DNA of 64,000 nt, taken from Allobosea sp. Leaf344. GTDB lineage: Bacteria > Pseudomonadota > Alphaproteobacteria > Rhizobiales > Beijerinckiaceae. The notes beneath the pieces are model-generated. The model had not been told where the DNA came from, did not search any database, and saw only the letters and a program-made list of their open reading frames with translations. Position numbers and translations under genes: made by a program. The DNA is taken from assembly GCF_001426225.1 (NCBI RefSeq), contig NZ_LMRT01000014.1, positions 12,464 through 76,463 of the forward strand, written 5' to 3'. Below are positions 1-8,374 of this stretch, in pieces; within the stretch, counting starts at the first letter, position 1; each line of letters starts with the position of its first letter.

Positions 1-687
1 TTCCCAGCTCCCCTTGGTGATAGTCTCGGTCTTCTTGTTCTGGCCGTTGCCGGTCTCGCGCGTCTCGGTGAATTTCAGCCAGGGCGCGTCCTTGTAGCTC
101 TGCGGCAGGCGGACCTGCGTCGCGAAGGGAATCATCGAGATCCTGATCTGGTCGCCGCCGGCCGAAGCGTCCTTCATGGTGCGCAACAGCTCGCGCGTCG
201 CCGTCTTGAGCGCGGCCATCTTGCCGGAACTGGCCATGGAGCCGGTATTGTCCAGAGCGAGGGCGAGCTCGATCGTCTTGGTGCCCCAGCTCGACTGGCT
301 CTGCGCGCCGACCTCGATCAGATTCGTGCCGATGACGCGGGCTACCGTCGTATCGACATTGAGCGCGCCGCCGACGGTAACCGTCCGGGCCACCCTGTCG
401 ATGGCGATGTTGGCCGTGCTGAACTGGGCGGCGGTGTCGGATGAGAGATTGGCCTTGACCCATTCGTTGATCCGCGTCCTGAGCTGGCCATCGGTCAGCT
501 TGGAGGCGTCGCGGGCCGCCATCAGCGCCGCATCGTCGAGCGCCGCGGCGAGCTCGGTGCGGGCCTTGCTGGCCCGGGCATAATCGACGGCGGCGCCGAC
601 CAGCCCCAGGATCGGAACCAGGGCCAGTCCGAACATCATGGCGAAGTTTCCGGATTCGTCGTCCCTGAACTTCTGGAAAATCTTCAT
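1..687 (-). CDS. TadG-like Flp/Tad pilus assembly protein (partial, 3' end cut by window)
   Basis: The reading frame opens at ATG 687 and stays open to base 1, so 229 N-terminal residues are seen and the C-terminus is missing. Residues 1-12 are a short basic leader, followed by one hydrophobic segment (FAMMFGLALVPILGLVGAA) and VDYARA, the usual start of TadE/TadG proteins. Farther on comes LDNTGSMASSGKM, a MIDAS-like DxxGS motif of a von Willebrand A domain, as in TadG. The protein should be anchored in the inner membrane with its vWA part outside, acting in Flp pilus assembly. GAGG lies six bases before the start. The rest of the tad locus would be beyond the left edge. Confidence 0.85.
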   Translation of the reverse strand, partial: MKIFQKFRDDESGNFAMMFGLALVPILGLVGAAVDYARASKARTELAAALDDAALMAARDASKLTDGQLRTRINEWVKANLSSDTAAQFSTANIAIDRVARTVTVGGALNVDTTVARVIGTNLIEVGAQSQSSWGTKTIELALALDNTGSMASSGKMAALKTATRELLRTMKDASAGGDQIRISMIPFATQVRLPQSYKDAPWLKFTETRETGNGQNKKTETITKGSWE

Positions 688-910
688 CTCGGCCTCGCTT
701 GCGGTCGAATTCAGAATGGAACCAAGGTGTTAATGGACCGCAACCGAGATATTCAGTTTCAAGCATCGTCTCCTTAAAAGTGTACTTTGTTGGCGAAGAG
801 CCCGATCGGCGGGGGAGGGTGGTCCTGTCCGCGGCCTCGCGGGCAAAAGCGCTGGGGCCGTGAGCGGAGCCGGGTAGCGTCCGGCAGGCCGGGGAAACGC
901 CTTCCGCCCC

Positions 911-2347
911 TCAGATCGCGGCGCGCTGCCGCCGCAACATGGCGCCGAGCCGCTGCCGGTCGAGAAGCGCGCAGGCGGCGAGATAGGACGCGCCGCCGAT
1001 GGCGATCGAAGCGGGCAGGGACCAGGGCCCGCCGGCTCCCGGCGCCGAGGCGAGAGCGGCGGCCATGACGAGACCCGCCACGGAAATCGTGACGAGGTCG
1101 CGAAAAGCGATGGGCCAGCCATAGAGCCGCACCGTCACCACCAGCGCCAGCGCCGTCGCCAGGCTCGTCGCGGCGAGGCAGCCGAGCAGCGCGCCCCAGA
1201 TCCCTCCCGCCAGCGCGCCGATCAGACAGAACAGGATGGTCAGCACCGCCTCCGCCAAATCGAGCCGCGCCATTAGCCCGGGTTTCGCGTCGAGCTGCAG
1301 CATCTCGTCGAGCAGATGGTTGCGGAACACGCGGATCGCGCCGGTCAGCGTCGCCATCGGCAGGATGGCCGCCGTCATCGCCTGATAGGGCGCCGGGGCG
1401 ACGAGCAGCGCCAGAGGCTCCGCGATCGCGAAGACGCCGATGACGGCGGGGACCAGCAGCCCCAGGAACAGCGGCGCGGCGGAGCGCATCACGCCGAGCC
1501 CGGCGGCGAGCGTCTCCTCGCGCGCCCGCTGGGCCGCCAGGGGAAAGATCGCCGTGGTCGCCAGCACGCCGATCTGCGTGGCGATGCGCTGGCCGATCCC
1601 CCAGCCGACGAAGACAAGCCCCACCGCCGCGGCGCCCAGCGTGACGTCGATGATGAAGCGCATGCTCTGCAGGGTGACCCAGGACAGGCCGGCGCCGAGC
1701 GTGGTGAACAGCCCATAGCCGAGCGCCTGGCGCAGGATGGCGCGGTCGAAGCGCAGGCTCTGGAACGGCCCGCGATAGGCGAGGCGATGCAGCATGATCG
1801 GGAGCAGCAGCGCATGGGCGAGCGCCACCGCCCAGAACAGCGTCGTCAGGCCGGGCTGCATGGCGGTGAAGGCGATCAGGGTGAAGGCCAGGCTCAGGCC
1901 CGGGCCGCCCAGTTGCGCGAGGCTGTGCAGGCCGATGGCCTGGGCCGCGCGCGCCCGGATCGCCGCATGCGTCAACGTGGCGCGCAGCACGCCCGAGCAG
2001 GCGGCGGCCGCCATCAGCTCCGGCGATCCGCTCTGCCCGCCGAGCCAAGCGACGCTCGCGGCGATCAGCGCCGCCTGCGCCGCCGCACTGCCGGCGAGCA
2101 CGGCGATCTCGGTGACGTCCTGGCGCCGGCGCAGCGCCTCGTCCCGCCCGTCGAGATAGCGCAGCACATATTGCGACCACCAGGATTGCGTCGCGATCTG
2201 GGTCAGGTCCTGGACCGCGACGATCAGCGCATAGAGCCCGAGCGCCGCCGGCGGAAGCCAATGCGCCAGGACGATGATCGTCGCCAGCTGGAGCAGCGGC
2301 CCGAGAAGGCTCGCCGGCAGATACAGCGCCGTGCTGCGCAGGATCAT
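911..2347 (-). CDS. Wzx/MATE-like polysaccharide flippase family membrane protein
   Basis: The 478-residue protein is made of repeated hydrophobic segments over its whole length (about 12 to 14 membrane spans) with short charged loops, the pattern of MOP-superfamily lipopolysaccharide flippases. The N-terminus (YLPASLLGPLLQLATIIVLA) resembles the first helix of the Wzx/oligosaccharide flippase family. It is the last gene of a minus-strand operon behind a DltA-like ligase, a carrier protein and a GNAT-like protein; only 13 bases separate it from the GNAT-like gene and GAGAGG precedes the start. The context suggests that it moves a lipid-linked or acylated envelope precursor across the inner membrane. 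The substrate cannot be read from sequence. Confidence 0.75.
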   Translation of the reverse strand: MILRSTALYLPASLLGPLLQLATIIVLAHWLPPAALGLYALIVAVQDLTQIATQSWWSQYVLRYLDGRDEALRRRQDVTEIAVLAGSAAAQAALIAASVAWLGGQSGSPELMAAAACSGVLRATLTHAAIRARAAQAIGLHSLAQLGGPGLSLAFTLIAFTAMQPGLTTLFWAVALAHALLLPIMLHRLAYRGPFQSLRFDRAILRQALGYGLFTTLGAGLSWVTLQSMRFIIDVTLGAAAVGLVFVGWGIGQRIATQIGVLATTAIFPLAAQRAREETLAAGLGVMRSAAPLFLGLLVPAVIGVFAIAEPLALLVAPAPYQAMTAAILPMATLTGAIRVFRNHLLDEMLQLDAKPGLMARLDLAEAVLTILFCLIGALAGGIWGALLGCLAATSLATALALVVTVRLYGWPIAFRDLVTISVAGLVMAAALASAPGAGGPWSLPASIAIGGASYLAACALLDRQRLGAMLRRQRAAI

Positions 2348-2360
2348 GCTTGCGCCTCTC

Positions 2361-3218
2361 TCAGGAGACGCCGAGCAGGACGAGCTCGGAATAGGCGTAA
2401 TCCAGCCTCGCGACGCTGTCGCCGGGGCCGCGCCAGAAGCGCTGACGGCCGGCCCGGAACAGCGCGCCGGCCGGACAGATCTCGCGATGCGCGTCGATCG
2501 CGACGAAGAACAGGCGGTTCTTGACCAGGAAGCGCATCACCGCCGGCAGATGTGCGAGCACGCGCTGTCGGTCCGGCGCGTAGATCAGCTGCGCGAAGCG
2601 GACGCCCCGGCGCCTGATCACCCGGAACAGCAGCGGCAGCGCCCTGTCCGGGAGACACAGCACCGCCGCGAGACAGCCATCGCGCCGGTGCCACTCCAGC
2701 AGATCGGCCTCCCAAGGAGGGAGCAGTGTTGCCGCGGCCGCGAGATCGCGGATCTGCACGCCGCGCGAAACCGGCTTTGCCAGCCAGGGCAGGGGCCCGG
2801 CCAGCACCATCCCGCTGCTCCAGGGCGAGAGCCCCGCGGCGGCATTCATCCGGTAGATCGATTCCGCCGCCGTGAGATCGGTGACCAGTTCCGTCTCGTC
2901 TGCGAGCGCGGCGCGCAGCATCGCCGTCGCCTTCAGCCGCTGCGGCGGCTCGATGTACCAGCTCGACAGGTTCATCGCCTCGAAACGGCTGCCGTCGTCG
3001 CGGAAGCGCTGGCTGCGCAGGGTCAGGAGCACGCCGACGACGCCGCTCGCCCGCTCCAGCAGCAGGCCGAAGCGATCCGGCTGCAGCGCGGCCTGCCGCT
3101 CCAGCCCGCGTTCCCAGAAGGAGGGGCAGCTCTGCGGGAAGCCGCGCCGCAGCAGCGCCACCACGGCGCTCCGGTCGCGCGGCTCGATCGGCCGCAGCAT
3201 CGTGCGTCCCGCCGTCAT
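2361..3218 (-). CDS. GNAT-like acyltransferase family protein
   Basis: 285 residues. The N-terminus (MLRPIEPRDRSAVVALLRRGFP) has the beta1-alpha1 pattern of GNAT N-acetyltransferases. The central part shows alternating strands and helices, including a second GNAT-like half near SRGVQIRDLAAAATLLPPWE. No classical acetyl-CoA binding motif is obvious, so the assignment is moderate. The gene is the third enzyme of an operon with a DltA-like adenylating protein and a carrier protein, so it may take an aminoacyl group from the carrier rather than an acyl group from CoA; that is inference. Its start overlaps the stop of a 22-codon mini-ORF (ATGA). Confidence 0.55.
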   Translation of the reverse strand: MTAGRTMLRPIEPRDRSAVVALLRRGFPQSCPSFWERGLERQAALQPDRFGLLLERASGVVGVLLTLRSQRFRDDGSRFEAMNLSSWYIEPPQRLKATAMLRAALADETELVTDLTAAESIYRMNAAAGLSPWSSGMVLAGPLPWLAKPVSRGVQIRDLAAAATLLPPWEADLLEWHRRDGCLAAVLCLPDRALPLLFRVIRRRGVRFAQLIYAPDRQRVLAHLPAVMRFLVKNRLFFVAIDAHREICPAGALFRAGRQRFWRGPGDSVARLDYAYSELVLLGVS

Positions 3219-3283
3219 CGGCCCGCTCTCTCGCCGGCCGAGGCCGCCGCCGCCTGGCGCCGGAGCTGGTGGCGCGCCTGCAT
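3215..3283 (-). CDS. 22-codon mini-ORF coupled to ACP and GNAT-like genes
   Basis: An ATG at 3283 overlaps the ACP stop codon (TGATG) and the frame closes with a TGA at 3217-3215 that overlaps the next ATG (ATGA). The 22-residue product is basic and Ala/Arg rich (MQARHQLRRQAAAASAGERA, then GR). It exactly fills the gap between two genes of an operon. It could be a real small protein, or simply a reinitiation bridge that couples translation. I recognise no family. Confidence 0.3.
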   Translation of the reverse strand: MQARHQLRRQAAAASAGERAGR

Positions 3284-3531
3284 CAGCCCGCGCTCCTGTC
3301 GCGAACCAGCGCCTCGATCTGGGCGAGCGTGTCGATTTCGGTGATGTCGAAATCGGCGTCGCTCAGATCCAGCCCGTGATCCCGCTCGAGAGCGCCCAGC
3401 ACCTCGACCGCGGCCAGGGAATCGAGCCGGCCGCTCAGGAACAGTGAATCATCGGCCGCGAAACCGGCCTTGTCGCCGGCGTCGAGCAGCAAATTTGCGA
3501 TCATCTCGCGCAGCGCGTGGGAAGGCGGCAC
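3283..3531 (-). CDS. Acyl/peptidyl carrier protein (DltC-like)
   Basis: 82 residues, the normal size of a free-standing carrier protein. The motif SGRLDSLAAVE carries the phosphopantetheine-accepting serine (Ser38) in the LDS context, followed by the acidic helix II and a C-terminal helix. The gene begins three bases after the stop of the DltA-like adenylating enzyme and is clearly co-transcribed with it, so it is the likely acceptor of the activated amino acid. A 4'-phosphopantetheinyl transferase is needed to activate it and is not encoded in this window. Confidence 0.9.
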   Translation of the reverse strand: MPPSHALREMIANLLLDAGDKAGFAADDSLFLSGRLDSLAAVEVLGALERDHGLDLSDADFDITEIDTLAQIEALVRDRSAG

Positions 3532-3534
3532 CGG

Positions 3535-5148
3535 TCAAGCTCCCTGCACCAGTTCGGCCGCGGGTCGGGCGGCGGCAGCGTCATTGGCGGGCTCCTCCCT
3601 CGCCAGCTCGTCGCGCAGCGCGCCCCTGTCGATCTTGCCGTTGGCGTTGGGCGGCAGCGCGTCGCGGAACGCGATGCGCTCCGGGATCAGGTAGCGCGGC
3701 AATTCGGCCGCGAGCGCCGCCCGCAGACGCGCGGCATCGCCATGCCCGCCGGCGACGAAGGCCACCAGCCCTTCGGCGGAGCCGTGCCGGACCGGCCAGG
3801 CGACCGTCGCGACCAGCTCGGTCCCGGCCGCCCGGCGCAGATGCGCATCGATCTCCTCGAGCTCGACCCGGTTGCCCTTGAGCTTGATCTGGTTGTCGAC
3901 CCGGCCGAGATGGTGGACCACGCCCTCCGCATCGACGCGGCCGAGATCACCCGTCAGGTACCAGCGCTCGCCGCGAAGCATGCGGAAGCGCTCCTCCGTC
4001 AGCTCGGGCTGGCCGAAATAGCCGATGCCGAGCTGCGGTCCGGCGAGCGCGATCTCGCCCGCCTCGCCAGCCGGGACGGGGCGCTGCTCGCCATCGAGGA
4101 TCGCGACCCGCATCGTCGGATAGGGCCGACCGATGGCCAGGATGTCGCGCCCGGCGGTGACGACCGGCGGGTCGGTCAGCGGCTGGCGAAGCCCGATCAC
4201 GGTGGCTTCCGTGGGGCCGTAGATGTTCTCGACGCGGCCATTGGGCGTCGCCTCCGCCCAGGCCTGGGCGGCCGCGACGGGCAAAGGCTCGCCGCAGAAG
4301 ATCGACAGCCGCAAGGATGGCAGCAGCCCCGGACGCAGGGTGCCGGCCTGCCGCATCAGCGCGATTACCGTCGGCACCGACATCCAGACCGTCAGCGCAT
4401 GGCGGCGGATCGCATGGGCCGGCGCCATGGTTTCCAGCTGTGCGAGCAGGTGCAGCCGCGCACCGGCGCGCAGCGCCAGGAACAGATTATGCACCGAGAG
4501 GTCGAAGGTCAGGTCGCAGGCCTCGGCCAGCCGGTCTTCCGGCCGGTAGTCGGTCCAGCCCGCGCTCTGATCGAGATAATGCGCCAGCGAGCCGGCCGAG
4601 ATCACCACCCCCTTGGGCAGGCCCGTCGTGCCCGAGGTGAAGATGATGTAGCCGGGATCCCCGGCGGCCACCGGCACCGGCGCCGGCAGCGGCGTCTCGG
4701 TCCGCGCATCCAGGGCGAGCAGGCTCTGCGAGGCGCGGGAAGGGGCGATCTCCTCGGGCCGGGGCAGGATCACCAGATCCGGTGCCCGCGCCAGCACCGC
4801 CGGCGTCAGCAGCCGCGCGCCATTGGCGTCTGCGATGATCGCGTCGAGATCGAGCTGGTCGAGCAGAGCCCTGAGCCGCGCCACCGGCCATTTCAGATTG
4901 AGCGGGACATAGGCGGATCCGGCCCAGCAGGCGCCGAGAACGCCGATATAGGCCTCGATGCTGCGGGTGCCGAGGATCCCGATGCGCCCCGAACGCCGCC
5001 TCTTCACCAGATGAGCGGCGAGGCCGGCGGCGCGCTCGGCGAGCTCGCCGTAACTCAGCTGCGCGGTGGCGGTCTGAAGAGCGATGCAGCCGGGCCGGGC
5101 CTGCGCCTGATGAGCGAGGTCCAATGCCAGATTAAAGTCGCTCCGCAT
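3535..5148 (-). CDS. DltA-like amino acid adenylation enzyme (carrier-protein ligase)
   Basis: Taken from ATG 5148 because GAGGGG lies five bases upstream; this gives 537 residues. A TTG at 5208 and an ATG at 5160 are in-frame alternatives. ANL-superfamily core motifs are all present: A3 YIIFTSGTTGLPKG (about 167-180), NIYGPTEATV (about 308), YLTGD (about 397), GRVDNQIKLKGNRVE, and the C-terminal catalytic lysine in NGK (about 505). The segments FDLSVHN, VWMSVPT and FCGEPLP resemble DltA, including the CGE cysteine that in DltA contacts D-alanine. It should activate a small amino acid with ATP and load it onto the adjacent carrier protein. It lacks the condensation and thioesterase domains of an NRPS. 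Confidence 0.85.
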   Translation of the reverse strand: MRSDFNLALDLAHQAQARPGCIALQTATAQLSYGELAERAAGLAAHLVKRRRSGRIGILGTRSIEAYIGVLGACWAGSAYVPLNLKWPVARLRALLDQLDLDAIIADANGARLLTPAVLARAPDLVILPRPEEIAPSRASQSLLALDARTETPLPAPVPVAAGDPGYIIFTSGTTGLPKGVVISAGSLAHYLDQSAGWTDYRPEDRLAEACDLTFDLSVHNLFLALRAGARLHLLAQLETMAPAHAIRRHALTVWMSVPTVIALMRQAGTLRPGLLPSLRLSIFCGEPLPVAAAQAWAEATPNGRVENIYGPTEATVIGLRQPLTDPPVVTAGRDILAIGRPYPTMRVAILDGEQRPVPAGEAGEIALAGPQLGIGYFGQPELTEERFRMLRGERWYLTGDLGRVDAEGVVHHLGRVDNQIKLKGNRVELEEIDAHLRRAAGTELVATVAWPVRHGSAEGLVAFVAGGHGDAARLRAALAAELPRYLIPERIAFRDALPPNANGKIDRGALRDELAREEPANDAAAARPAAELVQGA

Positions 5149-5193
5149 CCCACCCCTCATCGCGTTTTTTGTATAGTCGATGTTCAGTTGGAA

Positions 5194-5199
5194 ATTATA
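5194..5199 (-). promoter_or_regulatory. Possible -10 box of the DltA-like operon
   Basis: On the minus strand a perfect TATAAT lies 45 to 50 bases upstream of the proposed start at 5148, in the only A/T-rich stretch of the neighbourhood. No convincing TTGACA -35 element was found at 17 bases, so this is a weak call. Confidence 0.3.
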
Positions 5200-5247
5200 G
5201 AAACGCAACGAAAAATTTCTAGCATCGGGAATCGCGGTTAAACTTCA

Positions 5248-6084
5248 CTATGCAGGGAGCGCTGTCGGGCGCTGCGATCTATTGGTGACGATGCAGGAGC
5301 GGCGCGGCTTCGGCCTTGACGCGAGCCCGGGCCCCGGCCCCCGACGGGGACCGCTCAAGGCCGAAACAAACCGGGTCCGGCCTGCGCGAACCCCGTGTCC
5401 AGGAACCGCCCAGGATGAGCACCATCGCGGCATAGCCGCGCTGGCGGGCCATCTCGATCGGCGTGACGCCGTTGCGGTCGCCGAGGTCCCGCCTCGCGCC
5501 GGCCTCGACCAGATGACGGACGGTGCGCTGGTGCGGACACCGCCATCGCCGAGGATCACTGCCTCGATCAGCGCGGTCCAGGCCAGATTATTGACATGGT
5601 CGAGCGGCGCCCCCGCCTCGATCAGCGCCTTGACGATTTCGTCATGGCCGAGATGGGCTGCGGCGATCAGCGCCGTGCCGTCATAGGGGCTGGTGATGGC
5701 CCGCGGGTCCCCGCCGATCGCGATAGCCACCCGCAAGGTCTCGAGATCATCCGCCACGGCGGCGATGGTGATGGCGTCGTAACGCTGCCCATCCTGCGCG
5801 CGGGGGTCGGCGCCGAGCCTGACCAGCGCCCGCATCGCCTCGCGCTGCCTTGCATGGGCGGCGATGTGCAGAGCGGTCCGGCGCTGGCCGTCGCGCCTGT
5901 CGATGGCCGCACCGGAAGCGACCAGCCGCTCGATGGCGGGGACGTCGCCGGCCCAGGCGGCCGCGTGCAGCCCGTCATAGGCCGCGATCTCGGCGGCGGA
6001 GGGCGGCATCTGGGCCGAGGCGCGCCCGCCGGCCAGGAGCAGGCCCAGTGCCACCGCCAGGATGGCCGACCAATTCAGCGTCAT
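5248..6084 (-). CDS. Exported ankyrin-repeat protein, apparently frameshifted
   Basis: Start chosen at ATG 6084, with GAGGAG eight bases upstream, rather than an in-frame ATG at 6105. A signal peptide (about 24 residues, ending GGRASA) is followed by ankyrin repeats of the form TALHIAAHARQREAMRALVRLGADP. Near 5535-5544 the repeat pattern stops in this frame but continues perfectly in the -1 neighbour (HQRTVRHLVEAGARRDLGDR, then GVTPIEMARQRGYAAMVLIL), which runs to a TAG at 5279-5281. One inserted base would restore a protein ending at 5279. The current frame instead gives an Arg/Ser/Pro-rich tail to 5248. This is either a true one-base deletion or a sequencing error. Confidence 0.7.
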   Translation of the reverse strand: MTLNWSAILAVALGLLLAGGRASAQMPPSAAEIAAYDGLHAAAWAGDVPAIERLVASGAAIDRRDGQRRTALHIAAHARQREAMRALVRLGADPRAQDGQRYDAITIAAVADDLETLRVAIAIGGDPRAITSPYDGTALIAAAHLGHDEIVKALIEAGAPLDHVNNLAWTALIEAVILGDGGVRTSAPSVIWSRPARGGTSATATASRRSRWPASAAMPRWCSSWAVPGHGVRAGRTRFVSALSGPRRGPGPGLASRPKPRRSCIVTNRSQRPTALPA

Positions 6085-6316
6085 CGCCGCGTCTCCTCTC
6101 GTCACGCCCGGGCCGCCGCGGCCGCAGGCCTAAAGTCCGCGGCCCTCGCTGCGGCCTGCCATGCCCTCGTGAGATTGTGCCAGAACCCGAGTTTGATGCC
6201 GACACATAATCCGGCGTTGGCGTTCGCGGCGCGCCGGAGGATAGTCGCTGTCTCCGCGGGCGCGGATCTTGCTGGTAGCCAGGTCCCGCTCATCTCCGAA
6301 CAGGATCTGAAAGCCT

Positions 6317-8374
6317 ATGACCTCGAAGCGGATCCGGATTGCCGTGGATATCGGCGGGACCTTCACGGATCTGGAATGTCTCGACGAGGCGAGCGGGACG
6401 ACGCACAGCTTCAAGACCGCGACGACGCCGGACGACCCCTCGCTGGGGCTGATGAACGCGATCAGGGGCGCCGCCGCGCGCTTCGGCTTCGCTCTGTCGG
6501 AGGTCGGCTTCCTGATGCACGGCACGACGATCGCGACCAATGCGGTCCTGACGCGCAATCTTCCCGACGGCGCCCTGATCACCACGGCCGGCTTCGAGGA
6601 CGTGCTGGAGATCGGCCGGCATGCCCGCAGCGAAATCTACCGCCTGAAACCGGAACCGCGCGCCGTGCTCGTCCCGCGGCGGCGGCGCTTCGGCGTGGTC
6701 GAGCGGATCGGGCCGGCCGGCGAGGTGCTCGCCCCGCTCGACGAAGCGAGCCTCGAGGCGGCGATCGACCGCGTCGCGGCCTCGGGCGCGAGCGTCTGCG
6801 CGATCGCTTTGCTGAACGGCTTCACCAACCCGGCTCACGAGATCGCCATCCGCGATCGCCTGCGCCGGCGCCTGCCGCAGCTCGCCGTCAGCTGCTCGCA
6901 CGAGGTTTCGCCCGAGATCCGCGAATTCGAGCGCAGCTCCACCACGGTGCTCAACGCGCTGCTGATCCCGGTGGTGCGGCGCTATATCGACGCGCTGCTG
7001 GAGCGGATCGCCGCCGAGGGCCTCGCCGCCCCGCTCTATCTCGTCCAGTCGAATGGCGGCGCCACCACCCCGCGCGCCGCCAGCGACGCCCCGGTCAAGC
7101 TGTTGCTCTCCGGCCCCTCCGGCGGCGTGCTGGCCGCCGAAAGCGTGGCGAGGCAGCTCGGCTTCGCCAATGTCGTCGGCGTCGACATGGGCGGCACCAG
7201 CTATGACGTCGCGGTGATCCGGGATGGCGAGCGTGCCGTCGTCACCCAGGGCGAGGTCGACGGGCTGCCGGTGCGGGTGCCGATGGTCGATATGCGCACG
7301 ATCGGCGCCGGCGGCGGCTCGATCGCTTCGCTCGACGCTTCCGGTCGCCTGCAGGTCGGCCCGCGCAGCGCCGGCGCCAAGCCGGGACCGGTCTGCTATG
7401 GCCGCGGCGGCACCGAGCCGACCGTCACCGACGTCAATCTGATCCTGGGGCGGCTCGACCCCGTCGCCTTCCTGGGCGGGACCTTCGCGCTCGATCTCGA
7501 TGCGGCGCGCGACGCTCTCGACCGCCGGATCGCGACGCCGCTCGGGATCGAACGCGACCGGGCCGCGGCCGGCATCCTCGCCGTGGTCGTGGCCAAGCTG
7601 GCCGGCGCGATCAAGCTGTCGCTGTTCGAACGCGGGCTGGATCCGCGCGATTTCGCGCTGATGTCCTTCGGCGGCGCGGGCGGGCTGCACGCGCTCGAAG
7701 TGGCCGAGGAGCTCGGCATGACGACGGTGATCTTCCCGAAGGATCCCTCGACCTTCTCGGCTCACGGTATCCTGCAATCGGATGTCGTCCACGACCTCGC
7801 CCGGACCAGGGTGTTGCCGCTGAAGCCCGGTGCCGGCCCGGCCCTGGGCGAGCTCGCCGCCGGATTGCTCCGCGAGGGGCGCGCGCTGCTCGCCGCCGAC
7901 GGGCTGTCGGAGGAGCGGTGCCGGCTCGATCTCGCAGCGGATCTGCGCTATCGCGGCCAGGCCTTCGAGCTGCTCGTCCCGCTCGAGGCCGCGCCCGACG
8001 ACGATGCCCGGATCGAGGCGCTCTGCCAGCGCTTCCATGCGCTGCACCGCCAGCGCTTCTCCTTCGACGATCCCGCCGAGACCGTCGAGCTCGTCACCAT
8101 GCGGCTGGCGGCCGTGGGGCTGCTCGGCGGCGTCGCGGCGACGAGCGCGCCCATGCCGGCCGATGCCGCGCCGCCGCGCAGCCGCGCCGTCCATCTGAAC
8201 GGGGCGTGGACCATCGCCGCGGTCCACCAGCAGGAGCAACTCGCGGCACGCGCCCGGCTGCACGGGCCGGCGATCGTCGAGCAGGCCTATACGACATTGC
8301 TGATCCCCGCCGGCTGGTCGCTCGCCGTGGCCGGATCGGGCGATCTCGTCGCAACGCGGGAGTCGGGGATATGA
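6317..8374 (+). CDS. hyuA: Hydantoinase/oxoprolinase family subunit A
   Basis: 685 residues, the usual length of the ATP-dependent hydantoinase A/5-oxoprolinase alpha family. The N-terminus has DIGGTFTD (residues 11-18), the phosphate-binding loop of the actin-like ATPase fold, and the second lobe has GVDMGGTSYDVAVI. Further family signatures are HGTTIATNAVL, PVKLLLSGPSGGVL and FGGAGGLHA. The enzyme cleaves a cyclic amide bond (hydantoin, oxoproline or similar) with ATP, together with subunit B. Its stop overlaps the start of hyuB (ATGA). A TRAP transporter follows on the same strand and may supply the substrate. Confidence 0.92.
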   Translation: MTSKRIRIAVDIGGTFTDLECLDEASGTTHSFKTATTPDDPSLGLMNAIRGAAARFGFALSEVGFLMHGTTIATNAVLTRNLPDGALITTAGFEDVLEIGRHARSEIYRLKPEPRAVLVPRRRRFGVVERIGPAGEVLAPLDEASLEAAIDRVAASGASVCAIALLNGFTNPAHEIAIRDRLRRRLPQLAVSCSHEVSPEIREFERSSTTVLNALLIPVVRRYIDALLERIAAEGLAAPLYLVQSNGGATTPRAASDAPVKLLLSGPSGGVLAAESVARQLGFANVVGVDMGGTSYDVAVIRDGERAVVTQGEVDGLPVRVPMVDMRTIGAGGGSIASLDASGRLQVGPRSAGAKPGPVCYGRGGTEPTVTDVNLILGRLDPVAFLGGTFALDLDAARDALDRRIATPLGIERDRAAAGILAVVVAKLAGAIKLSLFERGLDPRDFALMSFGGAGGLHALEVAEELGMTTVIFPKDPSTFSAHGILQSDVVHDLARTRVLPLKPGAGPALGELAAGLLREGRALLAADGLSEERCRLDLAADLRYRGQAFELLVPLEAAPDDDARIEALCQRFHALHRQRFSFDDPAETVELVTMRLAAVGLLGGVAATSAPMPADAAPPRSRAVHLNGAWTIAAVHQQEQLAARARLHGPAIVEQAYTTLLIPAGWSLAVAGSGDLVATRESGI

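Noticed and set aside
3535-5148. Non-ribosomal peptide synthetase
   Set aside because: Only an adenylation domain with a separate carrier protein is present. No condensation or thioesterase domain is near, and sequence details are closer to DltA.
6290-8263. Open frame of 657 codons opposite hyuA
   Set aside because: No motifs, His/Asp/Arg-rich text, and complete overlap with well-supported hyuA.
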